NCBI RefSeq assembly: GCF_921293095.1
Contig: NC_060248.1
Coordinates: 131,142,972-131,206,971, forward strand
Length of the DNA stretch: 64,000 bases
Origin: Ischnura elegans
Lineage: Eukaryota; Arthropoda; Insecta; Odonata; Coenagrionidae
Direction: 5' to 3'
Part shown: positions 48,401 to 59,900 of the stretch, in pieces
Layout of the letters: every line of letters begins with the position of its first letter
Numbering within the stretch: the first letter of the stretch is position 1
Made by a program: the position numbers and the translations under genes
The notes under the pieces: generated by a model
Database searches by the model: none
Seen by the model: the letters and a program-made list of their open reading frames with translations, nothing else
What the model was told of the DNA's origin: nothing

Positions 48401-51400
48401 CATCTAAAATCAAGTGATCCTCTATGTCTTAAGTTCCAATTCATTATGATTCAGGCATGCAGCTTAAGTTGCTATGCCAGCAGTCTCATTTTTCTTTCTA
48501 AGGTTCACATAGACTATAGTCCCTCAACAGCTATGCAGAATAACCCCTGAATTCAATAGGGTTGATCTAGGATTTTTTCTGAGGGGCGGGGGAGGGGAAG
48601 CACCAGGGACTGAGAGGCAAACAGTCTCCTCATATTTGGGATAAAAAACTTCATGCAACAATCACTCTATGGAATAAACTTCTAATTTTAACATGATAGT
48701 TATTTATGTGTAAATATTTATATTAAAATATAAAATTGATTAATATTTTTATTAAAAATCTCGTCTATTTTTTAAGCCTCTGGGGAGGCACTTGTACCTC
48801 CCCACCCCCCCTAAGTCCGCCTATGTCTGAATTCAACCATTACATATATAGCCACTTCAGGATGAGGGCTCAGTCATTGCTCGGTGATGTCTTTTAGGCT
48901 GCTACTTGCCAGGGCACTCATTGCTTGGCAGCAGATTAAGTGAAATCAGTTCAAAAGAATGATTCTTGAGGTAAATTTGTTTAGCTGGATGATTTAAAAA
49001 CCTTACATTACTACTTGCCCCTTGAGGGTACATACTATGCAACATAGCAGTCCACTACCATTCCTAATAAATGATCTATGAGGTCTGTTAGAAAAGTATC
49101 TGACCTTATTTTGTTTTGAAAAATCCAGATGGATTTGAATCAAGTGCGCTAGCATGAGCCTTCCTTGAACCTCCTTGCACATGCCTGAATTTTTTTCTCG
49201 CTTCTGTTAATGGGAAGCAGGATTTGATTTGAATGAGGTTGTACGCAGTGCTCTCTTCAGTCTCTTTTGGTGAAGAAAATGTCAGAATGACTGAAGCAGC
49301 ACTTCTTCATCAAATTTTTCCAGAAACTGGGCCATAGTTGGGTGAAAACAATTTGGGAGATTGAGATGACTTTTGGTGATGACATCATGAGCATTACAAT
49401 AAACAAGGAGCTGAACAACAACCCGATTAAAGACTTCTGCACTTCATTGGGGAGCGAGCTATGCTCCAATTGGCCATCTCCATGCCAAAATGACCTGGTC
49501 ACTGCCAAAGTGAGCTCTGTGGTGATGCGTGACTTTCTGAGATATTATGGAAGAGGTGGGCACGGGTGAGGAGCCTTTCATTGTGGTCAATTATTTAGCC
49601 ATGAAGAGAGTGTCAGATCAGAATCCTGTGATTCAACAGGCTCCTCTTTTTAGTGATATAAACCCCTGCGACTTCTAGCTGTTCCACAAACTCAAGAGAC
49701 CATTGAAAGGAATAAGATTTCAGGCAAGAGAGAAAATTATGGTTGCAAAGACAACCAAACTAAATCCCGTCCCAAAAGGGGCCTTCTCGGATTGCTTCCA
49801 AAAATAGAATGGGAGAAGTGTGTGGAGTTGAAAGGACACTGCCTTAAGAGTACCTAATTAGGTTTCCAATGCCCCAGGTGAGTAAGTATTTTCGCTGGCC
49901 AAAGATGAGATAGTTTTCCAACAGAACTTGCAAATCTTCATTCTTCCTCAATGCGCCCAGTGCAAGTAAAATAACGAATAATTTAAATTTAATATGAGAG
50001 TAGTAAACTTGAAGGGAAGAGGAAGTGAGTTAGAGTACTTCCAGCATGTGCTATCCGGTGGGATTTCATACTTATCTTTTACCACTCAGAATGTAGTGCT
50101 CATTTGCTACCAGGATGTTTGTATCACACACCAATATTCAAAACTGACTGTTGCATTAAACCTCATCATGAATTAGGTACTGGGTTGAATAGGTACCTAC
50201 TTTATATCTAAATGTGACTTAACCCGTTAACGCCTAGCGGAACCATATGGTACCAGCTGGTAGTGCAATACTAAACGAACCTTTTTTGCTATTTATTGTG
50301 ATTTGTTTGGGATTTTGAGAGTTTTAAACTGATGAGCATATTTATAATTACGTTTTTTAATAATATTTTGCTTTTTTAAGCACGATTTCACATTTTTGAG
50401 TAATTTTGATAATTTCTTGTGCGAAATAGAATTTTTTAAAACTATTCTGGAATTAAAATGTAATATTACTAACGCCTATTTAATTTCGATTTTTGACCCC
50501 TTAAGTGACTAACGGTACCACATCGTACCAGGCTGTATCTTCAAGACTATTAGCGCTTTAAGTATTAAATTTGCATCTAATTAATCAGATTTTAAAATTG
50601 AATATTACGAAAAAGTTCGGATAAAATTTTTAATTCAGGCGTTACCGGGTTAATTCCATAATTGAGTAAATATCATGGATTTCATCAGCCAGTCATATTT
50701 ACTCAATTCAATCCATCTTTGTCACAGTCATGTATTTCTAAAAATACTTATGACTTTGATCTTTATAACAGAAGATATTCAGAAAATATTTACATATTTA
50801 AAAGAGATTCACAAATTCAAATACACATCTCACATCAACTACTTATTAAACTGAATCAAAAACAAGAAATCAAAGGATTTCCCTCAGGATCTATAAAAAT
50901 TAATGTATTGATTAGTTTATATATATTTGATAAAGCTGTATATTAACCCTTAGGCTGCGGGAACGTTTTTAAACGTTCTGCATGGTGAGTGCGGGAAAAA
51001 CGTTTTTCTACGTTTGACCAGATTTTCTTACCACTGGCAGACTTCCCTTAGGATTTTATTGCCATCCTTTCCGCGGTTGCTTGAACTCGGCCCAACCTAG
51101 TGGCAGAGAGCACAAAGGCGTCTTTTGAGGACTGGGCACCCTCACCATGGGGACCGCTACCCAGATTATCCCTTCTTCGAGAGAGAGGTCTCTCTGCGCT
51201 CCGCGGCACATTCATGAAGAAAACAATTCCAATGAATCCTTACATTTCCTAGGAATTTTTTTATCTTGTCACTGTCCATTAGCCGGGAAACTTATTTGAA
51301 AGCATTGGTTATTCTTTCTTATACTTTCGGTGGTGGGTCTGTCGCACCTGCGTAATTACCAAGGACATTTCTTTCCTTTGAGTATTATAATCTCGTTCTG

Positions 51401-52962
51401 GATTTCCCACCGAATGGGTTTCCCTTAGAATATCCTGTCTTTTCCACATGCTCTATTGATCTTTGCTCAGTTTTTCCAGAGTTTCGGTGGTGTACGTTTG
51501 CTCCTAATCAAGTACCTACTCGAGTGACTATAGTCATAATGTATACATTTTGTGAATCTCTTCATTTATTTTCACTATGGATAGTGAAAATTTGCCATCT
51601 CGGCCAAAAAGGAGAAAGGTTTCTCTCCAGGATGAAGTTCTCAATATTTTATTCGACTCTGATTGTGAGAGTGAGGACGGAAATTTTTCCGATGTGTCTG
51701 TGTCTTCCAGGGATACTGAGATGGATGAGGATGATGCAAATGATTCCGGCGATGGTGGTCCATTCAATTTGGCTGAAGGCATTGAATCCGCATCATCTTC
51801 TTGGTCCAGGACTGATGATTTTACTCCTCAGATTTTCCAGTTCGACAGCTCCTCATCTGGAGTAATATCGGACCACCTTCATGAGAATGCCTATTATAAC
51901 CTTTATTATCCATTACCTTTACCTACCGCATCCAAACATACGTTCCAAATGCTCCCCAAAGTTCAAATCGGCTGAAGTATGGTTGAAATATTGAGGAATA
52001 TGGTTAAAAATCAATGGATTTTTTTACTGTTTGATATCAAATCGCTCATAAAACTGTCATGCTGGCCAAATTTGAGGAGAAAAATTCATTTACATTCAAT
52101 TTAGAAAAAGTAACGTTCAAATATTTTCATTCCAATTATGATTCTTAGAAAGGGCTCAATTGTATTCATGGTCTGTCATCAGGGGGTAGTCCCGGATTAT
52201 GAGAGTCCACTACCTGCTAGACACACGCCCGGGGTCGACGGAAAAATATCTTCCCCGTTCATGTCCCGCACAGTGGCAGAAAAATTTTGACGCTCCCGCA
52301 GCTAAAGGGTTAATATACTTTCATTTCTTGCATAACATGGTTGAATAGATATAAGGATTGTTCACAATAATGCATTATAATAGTACCAATTGGTACTTGG
52401 TTACCGCACCATATAGGAACATTATAACCTATGAAGGAAAATTGTACTATAATGAGTTTATATGCATGCAGATTAAGTCTTCAACTGGAAAGATTTCATA
52501 ATTTCTATAAGATATCAACCAAGAAAAATAACAAAGTATAATCATAATAAAGTGTGCAACTGGTTCACTGCAGGGGATAAACACCTCTACAAATTTTACG
52601 GGTGAGATTTTAATACCTCCAATAATTTTTCATATTGTCTTCTGCATATTTTTCCTCTCCAATATTTTTGAATTGTAGTTGCAGCTGCTATTAAAACTTT
52701 CACATACTGTCGGGTCATGTAGCCTCTAAAGTGTCTTTGAATACACCTAGCAGCTCTATAGTACTTGAAAATTTCCCTTTGAGATGCCCTATTTTTTATG
52801 AACATGATAAAAAATGGAAATGACTGACTCTCATAATGATCCATATGTACATATTTTGAGATATCCAGAGAATTTATAATACGACAACACTTACTCATTC
52901 CTACCCAGTGCATATAAATTTATGTGGGATATATCGTCAATAAATACCTGAATGCTAGCCAT
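42351..52962 (-). CDS. Spata17: SPATA17-like IQ-motif protein (5 exons found, 3' end not found)
   Basis: Minus-strand exons in transcript order: 52962-52895, 52788-52617, 48126-47959, 45011-44869, 42462-42351. All have GT/AG borders and compatible phases, giving 221 codons from ATG. Three IQ calmodulin-binding motifs are seen: AARCIQRHFRGYMTRQ and AATTIQKYWRGKICRR in exon 2, and YATLIQKMWRGYLSRK in exon 3. Their spacing, the FDYYQYRGYVLRINEIN stretch after the third, and ALVPGIFSLP in exon 4 follow SPATA17, a spermatogenesis-associated, axoneme-linked protein. The link from exon 4 to exon 5 rests only on phase (CA/T) and plausible splice sites. Vertebrate SPATA17 is about 360 residues, so roughly a third is still missing. 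Divergent from Slu7. Introns are loaded with transposons. Confidence 0.8.
43375..43535. mobile_element. G-rich MITE-like repeat, copy 1
   Basis: TTTCTGGGGGGGCACAAGGA...TACAAAATGAAGGCAATGAT...CTTGCATATTTTTTAAGGG, then a long G-run, C-runs and TAGATCCGCCTATGCCTG. It is nearly the same as 45,605-45,775 and related to 48,560-48,830. Confidence 0.65.
44869..45011 (-). CDS. Spata17: SPATA17-like, exon 4
   Basis: Reads NHRMALLQAEKNECEKEASL and WKKKLLRELHPMVRTALVPG then IFSLPDS. The charged helix followed by PGI(F/Y) matches the SPATA17 layout after the third IQ motif. The start is taken at the acceptor GTTGAAG that keeps phase 0 with exon 3. Donor GTAAGA. Confidence 0.75.
45605..45775. mobile_element. 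G-rich MITE-like repeat, copy 2
   Basis: TCCAGGATTTTGTTCTGGGG...ACAAAACAAATGCAATGATA...CTTGCATATTTTTTAAGGG and a second G-run. Closest relative is copy 1 at 43,375. Confidence 0.65.
46058..46256. mobile_element. hAT-type MITE, 199 bp (family of 34,247)
   Basis: Ends are CAGTGGTGGACACAGAGAAA and, inverted, CAGTGAAGGATGCATATGGG. Flanking 8-mers CCTTAGGC and CCTTTGGC (7 of 8 equal) look like an old target duplication. Confidence 0.75.
47032..47126. repeat. Two tandem hairpins (AACTACAGGAGT family)
   Basis: AACTACAGGAGTACCA...TGGTACTCCTGTAGTTT forms one stem-loop, and a second copy follows at once (AACTACAGGAGTGCCAGC...GTGGTACTCCTGTAGTTT). The loops share TTAAGAG. Confidence 0.85.
47156..47904. 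mobile_element. Foldback-type TTAA element (749 bp), piggyBac-like ends
   Basis: TTAA at 47152-47155 and 47905-47908 flanks ends CCCTTTCACTGCTGT and, inverted, CCCTTTCGCTGCTGT. Almost the whole element folds back: AAAATAACGATTTTGTTAAC and CAGGACCGTCTC pair with their complements on the other side, and the centre is near 47,525. TTAA duplication plus CCCT ends points to a piggyBac-type MITE. Confidence 0.85.
47959..48126 (-). CDS. Spata17: SPATA17-like, exon 3 (third IQ motif)
   Basis: Reads ASKAEELQSAYDQYATLIQK, MWRGYLSRKLQFDYYQYRGY, VLRINEINKKTLLDLE. It contains the IQ core IQKMWRGYLSRK. Acceptor TTTTTCAAG, donor GTAAGT, both ends phase 0. Confidence 0.85.
48560..48830. mobile_element. G-rich MITE-like repeat, diverged copy 3
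   Basis: GATCTAGGATTTTTTCTGAG plus a G-rich run, a 150-bp AT-rich centre, then TCGTCTATTTTTTAAGCCTC and TAAGTCCGCCTATGTCTG. Same layout as the copies at 43.4 and 45.6 kb. Confidence 0.55.
49079..49912 (+). pseudogene. Decayed, internally deleted mariner element
   Basis: The left end TGAGGTCTGTTAGAAAAGTA after a TA resembles a mariner terminal repeat, and a rough inverted copy lies near 49,880-49,912. Between them, frames read KLGHSWVKTIWEIEMTFGDD (N-terminal DNA-binding part) and, further on, LFHKLKRPLKGIRFQAREKI and AFSDCFQ with EKCVELKGH (C-terminal part). The central catalytic region is mostly missing, and stops and frameshifts are frequent. Intron 2 of the SPATA17-like gene. Confidence 0.8.
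50223..50649. mobile_element. TTAA-flanked MITE (427 bp)
   Basis: TTAA at 50219-50222 and 50650-50653. Ends CCCGTTAACGCCTAGC and, inverted, CCCGGTAACGCCTG. GGTACCA motifs occur near both ends (ATATGGTACCAGCTGG; ACGGTACCACATCG). Non-coding. piggyBac-type by its TTAA. Confidence 0.8.
50947..52309 (+). mobile_element. piggyBac-type element (1.36 kb) with TTAA target duplications
   Basis: TTAA at 50943-50946 and 52310-52313 flanks terminal repeats CCCTTAGGCTGCGGGAACG and, inverted, CCCTTTAGCTGCGGGAGCG. Subterminal GTGCGGGA/TCCCGCAC boxes are also inverted. It encodes only an N-terminal transposase remnant (next entry), so it is non-autonomous. Confidence 0.88.
51577..51975 (+). pseudogene. N-terminal fragment of a piggyBac-like transposase
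   Basis: 132 residues: a basic start (RPKRRKVS), a long acidic/Ser stretch (DSDCESEDGNFSDVSVSS; DEDDANDSGDGG), then SWSRTDDFTPQIFQFDSSSS, the typical entry to the DDE_Tnp_1_7 domain. The reading leaves the family after about residue 115 and stops. None of the catalytic aspartates is present. Confidence 0.75.
52617..52788 (-). CDS. Spata17: SPATA17-like, exon 2 (IQ motifs 1 and 2)
   Basis: Reads ASQREIFKYYRAARCIQRHF, RGYMTRQYVKVLIAAATTIQ, KYWRGKICRRQYEKLLE. Two IQ motifs 23 residues apart. Acceptor AAAAATAG, donor GTATTA. Confidence 0.88.
52895..52962 (-). CDS. Spata17: SPATA17-like, exon 1 with start codon
   Basis: ATG (complement of 52960-52962) opens MASIQVFIDDISHINLYALG RN and a split Glu codon. 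The donor GTAAGT is a consensus. The 106-bp intron to exon 2 restores the frame exactly. It is the only frame through this stretch that joins exon 2. Confidence 0.72.
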
Positions 52963-53320
52963 TCAAAATATATTCGCTGAATACTCCACTTTTTAGCACA
53001 TTTCGGATAGCAAAAGGCAATAACAAGCGTTAGCATTTGTTTAGAATTTCAAACATGAACATACATGTGTTTATGTATGTTCATGATTTCAAAATTCCTT
53101 CCGCTCTCTTTCGTTATTCGAGTCGTAAGATTTCGATAGTTTCGATTTCTCGGCTAACATCGATAACATCGACCAATCGAATAATTCGATTCCTGGGTCC
53201 GCCTGGGTCTGTGTTTATGGGTCGTCGTTCGTGTTGACAATTATTATTGAAAAGTTAGTGGGTCTCTCAATGGATTGTCTGTATTAAAGTTCTTGAAATT
53301 AGGTTTTTACGCACCTAAGG
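52963..53320. promoter_or_regulatory. Shared divergent promoter region of SPATA17-like and Slu7
   Basis: Only 358 bp separate the two start codons. ATCGATAACATCGACCAAT at 53159-53177 contains a DRE-like ATCGATA core and a CCAAT box. The repeated TCGAT/ATCGA words (53,131-53,190) fit an insect housekeeping promoter without TATA. Transcription starts are not known. Confidence 0.55.
53044..53097. repeat. Palindromic hairpin in the shared promoter
   Basis: GAATTTCAAACATGAACATA and its complement are separated by a few bases. The core CATGAACATACAT...ATGTATGTTCATG also occurs in shorter form at 37880-37901 and 39186-39207. Confidence 0.8.
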
Positions 53321-53452
53321 ATGGCAACCCTTAATATACCCGTCTCTGAAATAATTAGAAGTCGGGACACATCATCTGTTGAAGATGGTGAACCCAAGAA
53401 GAAATCTCGCGAGGACTGGAGGAAAGCCAAAGAACTCGAAGAAGCCCGAAAG
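53321..53452 (+). CDS. Slu7: Slu7 exon 1
   Basis: [16 protein letters not shown] through [15 protein letters not shown], 44 residues, phase-0 donor GTGTGC. The ATG is the first in frame and agrees with the family N-terminus. Confidence 0.93.
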
Positions 53453-53939
53453 GTGTGCACACTATGCCATTTTAATAGATGTTTCCTTTTATGTTTCTTG
53501 AACAGCGTAAAATTGTAATTGATCCCTCATTTAGGCTGGAACTGCACCAGCAGCAGTAGATGAAGAGGGCAAGGATATAAATCCTCACATTCCGCAATAC
53601 ATTTCATCTGCACCATGGTACTTTGGAGCAAAGGGTCCAACACTAAAACACCAGCGTCCACAGCCGGAGAGAGAAAAGCAATTTTCTCGTCTCGACGATT
53701 GGTACAAGAGAGGCGTTGACACAGTGAGTTTTTAATATATATACTCAATCAAACATCTTTAATATATATTTAATCAAGTATGCAAACATTTTATTGTATT
53801 TTGGTGTGGCCCGTGTGAAAAGGAACGGATTAATTGGCTTGATGTGAGTTGGTTGCTTTTTGGCATCATCCTCAAATAAATTTAATCATCTTTTCAGTCT
53901 AAAGTTGTGACAAAGTTCAGGAAAGGAGCATGTGAGAAT

Positions 53940-53971
<32 letters not shown>

Positions 53972-56900
53972 CATGGAGAGGCCCAGAAAAGTAGGAGCCA
54001 AGTTTACTGGTAGGTATGCTTGCGCACAAAAGTTACAACTCCTGTTCGTACTTCCTGTGCTCAGGAGTCGTTGAGCTTAAATTTAAACCGATTGATGAAT
54101 GCGCGGATATTGGTGGGTAAAATTTTTCTCGGTATTAAAAAATCAATATGCAAGATTGTGTTTGCAAAGTATGCAAGTATTTCCAAAGACTCTTAACAGT
54201 TGAAGGTTTTGTTGACTTTTCAGTCTGTTTCTCTTCTCTGTTAAAGCTCTCTAAGGTCACTTATTCTAACGAGAGATCACTTATTCATTATGTTACAGTA
54301 ATGTAGTAGCTTTTTTCAAAGTTCCAGGAAAGCTATATAAGTAATTGCGTTTTAATTTACCCTGCAAATAATCATATATTGGTCTTCGTCTAAGCAGCAT
54401 TTTTCAGTGACCAAAATGACACCTTAAATTATTAAGATATAGTATGCAGTCCTACAGTTCCTCACACATCTGGTTTATATTTAGGCTAAACAGAAGGGCC
54501 TTTGGGTGTTTTTCTTCCGTATATTTTTTTCTTCAAAAGTTTAGTTATTTTTTATTCCTAGTTTCCCACCAATTAATTAAAGCAATCCATGAAAATAATT
54601 CATGATGATTGAATATATTTTAAAACAATATATATATTATAATATGCATGATGAGGCATAAGTTGACTTTTATATAAACAATATTTTCTGAACATTAGTT
54701 CAATGTTTTTCAAAATATGTACCTTCAAAACATTGTTGAGTGGCATCAAGTTTAATGACCACCTGAAAATGATGCAGTTTCAGCGTACATCTTTCTGTTG
54801 CCATGCTTCTCAATTTAGGTGGACATATCGCAAGGTTGCATCACTAGAGTTTCTACGGGTGTTTTCCCCAACAAAAAACAAAACTTCACAGCCGCACGTT
54901 GCTCCCGGCAGTCACTTTTTGATAAAATGGAAAAAGTTGCCTTACCGAAAAAAATCCCACAGACAAACAGGTGCACTCAGAGCGACCAGGATTCGCACAG
55001 TGACTCAGGAAATGTCAAGGTTTAGAACCCTTTATGGGAAAACCCGATCCTTCACTCAGCCACCCTCCCCACAGTGCTATTCCAGTTACTTTTGGGTCCC
55101 CCCTCATATTGAATTTTTCTGAACAACTTATTTATTAAAATGATGACTCTATGTACGTTATTACATTCATTTCTAAACAGATTCATTCATGGAGTGGAAA
55201 TAAGCACAAATTAATTGGTAAAGGAACTCTGAACACTATTTTATCCGACGACTATTAATAAATTATTCACTTATGACCAAAATAATAGTCACCTATATCT
55301 TCAAACTCATCCATGTCATTCAACTATGTCAAGCTCATCCCTGATTATAATGTAATATTTATTGTGGGGTAGAATGCTAGAATTTCCACCTTGCTCTTAT
55401 ATCTGTTAGTGTAACAGGTAGTGAAATATTAAAACTAATACGGAGCAGCAAATCAATGATGATATCAGGACACATTGATTTATTTCTCTGCTGTTTCCGT
55501 ATTTGTTTTAATATTTCACTATCTGTTACACGAAGACTGATTGTAAAATGTAAGGATCAGATAGACCAATTAGACGGATGTGGAGTGTATTCGTGAAATG
55601 CAGCGATTGCAATGGTGTCTATGTGGGGCATACAGGAAGAAGCTTCGAAGTCAGGAAGAAAAAACATTTAAGTGTTTACAAAAATAACAAAGATGATAAA
55701 AGTAATTTTGCTAAACACTTAATACGCAACTGCCATAGGAGCGATTTTAAAATGAATATTTTAAAATTATGCAATGACCGCCGTGAATTGGACTCTAGAG
55801 AGCAGATGGAAATTTTAAAAGTTATTGAAAGTCAGGACAGCACTCTGATAAACGAATATCTTTACCCACCCTTTTCCCCTATTCTGGCATCCATTTTAGA
55901 ATTCATCTCTTCCTCCGTTAGGTAACTAGGTAAAAATAAGATGAATAGATCATAATTTACGCCTGAAGATGATGATAACTCTTCGAAACCTGGGTCGTGT
56001 TGTGTAAGAAAGCAGTGATATATGTATGTAATAGTGTAATATACAAGAAAACTTATAATGGAACACCACAAAGTTAATAATGAGTCAGTAAATATTGTTT
56101 CTATAATGTTGATGTTAAGAATGATTCTGTTACAAAATGAAAAAAATATTATTACTTCAGATTCAAACTCTCCCAAAACTTAGCTATGGAGCCACATCCA
56201 CCCAATACTCAAATGTTGAGTCCAATACGAATCTAAAGAGAGGAACAACCTCACCAAGGTGCCCAAATGAAAACATTCCAATGGCCAAAACATGAGCGTG
56301 AATGTGAGCTTCCTCAGTGCATTCCATCCTCTTGGGCCATTGCACCTGGAGTTTGACTCCTGTCTTGCAAGACCAATTGCTCCCTCGTCCGTCCTCGCCG
56401 GCTCTTGGTAGCGCAAGTTTGAGGGATGCAGGTAACCTCATTTGCCAACCTTCCGAGTTTTTACTATATCAGTTAAGTGGGGCTTGTGAGTATCTACATT
56501 TTATTGGAAATGATAGTGCATCTGCCATGTATAGGTTAAGGATGCCAAAAAAACTATTCACCATCATCTCTGAGGAATATCAGTCACTAGTCAACCAATA
56601 GAGTTGCAGGGATAGATTTATTCGGCATAATTAACCCTTGTTACTCCCAAAGCTTTTTCAAAATGAGTGCAAAGAAGTACCAAAAGTCTATCTCAATGGC
56701 AGATAATTTATCCATGTGGGATTTATTAAGTTTTGTAACATTCTTTTGCTCCTAGTTGGAACGTGACTGGCTCAATTTAATTTTATCATTTAATCTGTAG
56801 CTTATTAATCCATGGTGAAAGAACACAAATGGTCATTCCTACACTTTTTCAATGCTGAAAATGGCAAAATGTCTTGAAACCGTGGTCGGTTGTTGAGTTT

Positions 56901-59900
56901 TGGAATAAAAAAGTGTGGAAATTACCATAGCTGTGTTCTTTCGTCATGGATGAGTCGAAATTCCCCAAAATCAAGCAAGAAGCAATTTTATATGTAGCTT
57001 ATTACTTTTTTTTCATTTGTGTAGCCCTTGTGGAACTGATATTGTAATTTTGGTGGTATCTTTTTAAATATGCTTATTTTTCATGTTAGATACTAATACG
57101 TCAATGTTAGATACGTCAATATAGCATATTTTGCTTCACTAGGTGCCAAAATTGCCGCTGATGAGTTTATGCAGCCAGAACTCTCTGTTGATTATGATGG
57201 GAAGAGAGATCGATGGAACGGCTATGATCCAAGTGAACATAAGGCAATCATTGAGGAGTATCAGAAAATCGAAGAAGCCAAAAGGGAGCTAAAAGCAGAA
57301 AAGCTCAAGTCAGGAGAAATAGAGGTAATTTATCTTAAAGAATTTGAATTTGTTGCTGTGCAATTAGTTCCTTGATCAGTAAATTCAATTCATTTCATTA
57401 AGGATGATTGAGTTCCACTTTTCATCAGTTAGGTTCTTGGTATTGGATCTTAGATTTGGTTCTTAGTGAAAAAACTTGGTGTTTCATTTTCATGCCCTAT
57501 TTTATCAAAAGCTATTAATATATTTTGTTAGGTTTCCATATGATCTACTTTATATGACTCCCAGTTATCTCTCAAATAATTTAATCCTATGTGTCACAGT
57601 ATTTAAAATGTATATCTATTGTAAATTATTTTCAAGAAAAATGTATGTATGTAAAATATATATTCTCAGAAGATGACGAAAGGAATGGAAACACATAGTA
57701 TAAAATGGACAGTGAAGTAAAAACAGTGTCACTAATAACTTTGAGGCTTAGGGTGTTAGAATGAATTAAATCACATTTCTTACTTTAAGTTTGAATGTCT
57801 GCCATTTATATCAATGGCTAAGTTCTAACTATAGATATCTCAAAATTTAGCCTGCCTGAGCTAATACTGTTAATAAAAAAATAAAGTTCAAGCAAAAAAC
57901 AACTCCTTGTTTGCAAATGTATATGTACTACTTTTTCAGTTTTATGTATTTTTGGTTTTTAATATCAATTAAAATTATATACAATAATAAAAATAAATTG
58001 TTTTTATGCTCTCCTGAAACGTTTCTAATTCTGAGGTACGTTTTGTTGGAACTTAGCCATCAATATGTTTGAAGGCTGGAAATCAGAATTTCTTTTTTTT
58101 TTTTTAAGATGTTTTATTTTGTAAATCTGTGATCGTGAACCAAATGTTCCTGTATTTCACAAGGATGAAGCTGCAGCTGAGGAAGTTGGGCCAGATGTCG
58201 ATGATGAGGACAAGTATGTAGATGAAGTGGACATGCCGGGAACAAAAGTTGACAGCAAACAACGAATTACAGTGAGGAACTTGAGAATTCGGGAGGATAC
58301 AGCCAAATATTTACGAAATCTGGATCCTAACTCCGCATACTATGATCCAAAAACACGATCCATGAGGGACAACCCATACAAAAACACCGACAAGGAAGCA
58401 GAGTAAGTAAAATGTGTCAATTTTCTTTAACTTTTAGAAATGGATAGCCTATTCATATCTGTATTCCCAGTAGCTGTATATGTGTGTGTTTAAGCATTTT
58501 TTTTCAGAGTTTTCTTATTGAAGACAAATTGATGTTTCTATTGTTATCTTTGCAAATAATATATGTATTTATGATTTTGATGGATGGTTTGTATCTTAAT
58601 GGCTGTTTTTAATGTGGAGGTGAGTGTGTAGTTCCAGTATGTCCTCAGCGTTTGAGCATCCGCCTGACAAACTTTAAGAGATACGAACATTTACGCCCTA
58701 TCAAATATTCAGGTATGCCTGAAATTTCAAATTTGGTTCCTTTTGAGTCGGATGATGTGGTGTATAGTGGTGGAACTCACTCTTTGGGCCCAAGTTGTAA
58801 TTGACTAAGTCTTTGCAGTGAAGAATGTTAACCATGTTATCATTTTATTTAGATTTTATGCTTTGGGGACGTGCACTTAAAAATGTTGCTTGACGAATAG
58901 CATCACCAAGTATGACTGGTAGAGTGTTGCAAAACTGATGGCCTATTGAGTATCTTGTATTTCTTTTGTGTACTCACTGTCAGTCAGTCACTACTCAGGT
59001 CAGAAAATTCTAGTCGAAGAGGACCAGAGAGAGAGATGGAGGGAAGAAGTGGAAGACCATGGGGAGCTCCTTCCATCAAGAGTGGGCAAAACACTCTAGC
59101 ACCAAGCAGAAAAGATTTTATAGGCTCAGTTAATAACACCACTGCATAGTGATCGTTCAGATATTGTTTTTCTTCAGTTTTAGGGCTAATAGCTATTTTT
59201 AAAATAATTTCCTGATAAAACTGATCTGCATGTCAAGTGCATTCATCTCAGCATTAACAGTCCTTATAAATAGACCTACTCTAGAAAAGTTATGCTGTGA
59301 ATGAACAATGGGCGGTAATAATAGAGTCAGCTCTGCCATTTTCCATGGGTGTACAGAACATCCTCAGTTTTGTGGAACAAGCACATATTTCATAAAGTAG
59401 TAAAAGCTATCAATTTTTACTCTCCACCATGTCCCCATATCAGAAATAGATTACCAAAAGTCATCAAATTCAAAAATGAATTATGCACGTAAAGGGTTTT
59501 GTCCTACTGTGAGTGAAATAATGAAATAGGTGATTGAATAAAGGTAGGATACAATTAATTTTTACGAGTGAAATTGGTTCCCAGGATTTAGTAAATTAAA
59601 TCGGAAGAATTATCATTTTTATGTGTGTACTTCTTGCGAGATACGTTGCAGACAAATGCAAACTATGGCAAAAAATGCTGGCGTGATTTTTCAGGAACAT
59701 GTTTTGTAATTTTTATTTAGTTTATTTATTTAAAATAACAATTTTATCATTGTGAAGTCAGGAACTGTTCAGCATTTCTTCCGTTTTTCCTTCCAGCGGG
59801 CAGCAAAATTTTTTCTTATCCAGCGTTACTCCAGCATCGTTCCATGCACAGCTACATTAGTTTGTGACCATCATGAGTAATCACAATACATATTATAATG

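Larger units (their letters stand above)
54010..57142 (+). other. Slu7 intron 3 (3.1 kb) outside the named repeats
   Basis: Apart from the hairpin and Penelope-type fragment at 55.4-56.0 kb I see no exon. A small open stretch at 54,819-55,025 ([36 protein letters not shown]) looks protein-like but is unassigned. TTAACCCTTGTTACTCCC at about 56,632 resembles one end of a piggyBac-type element without a partner. Confidence 0.4.

Noticed and set aside
53527-53748. Minus-strand 73-codon frame
   Set aside because: Antisense to Slu7 exon 2.
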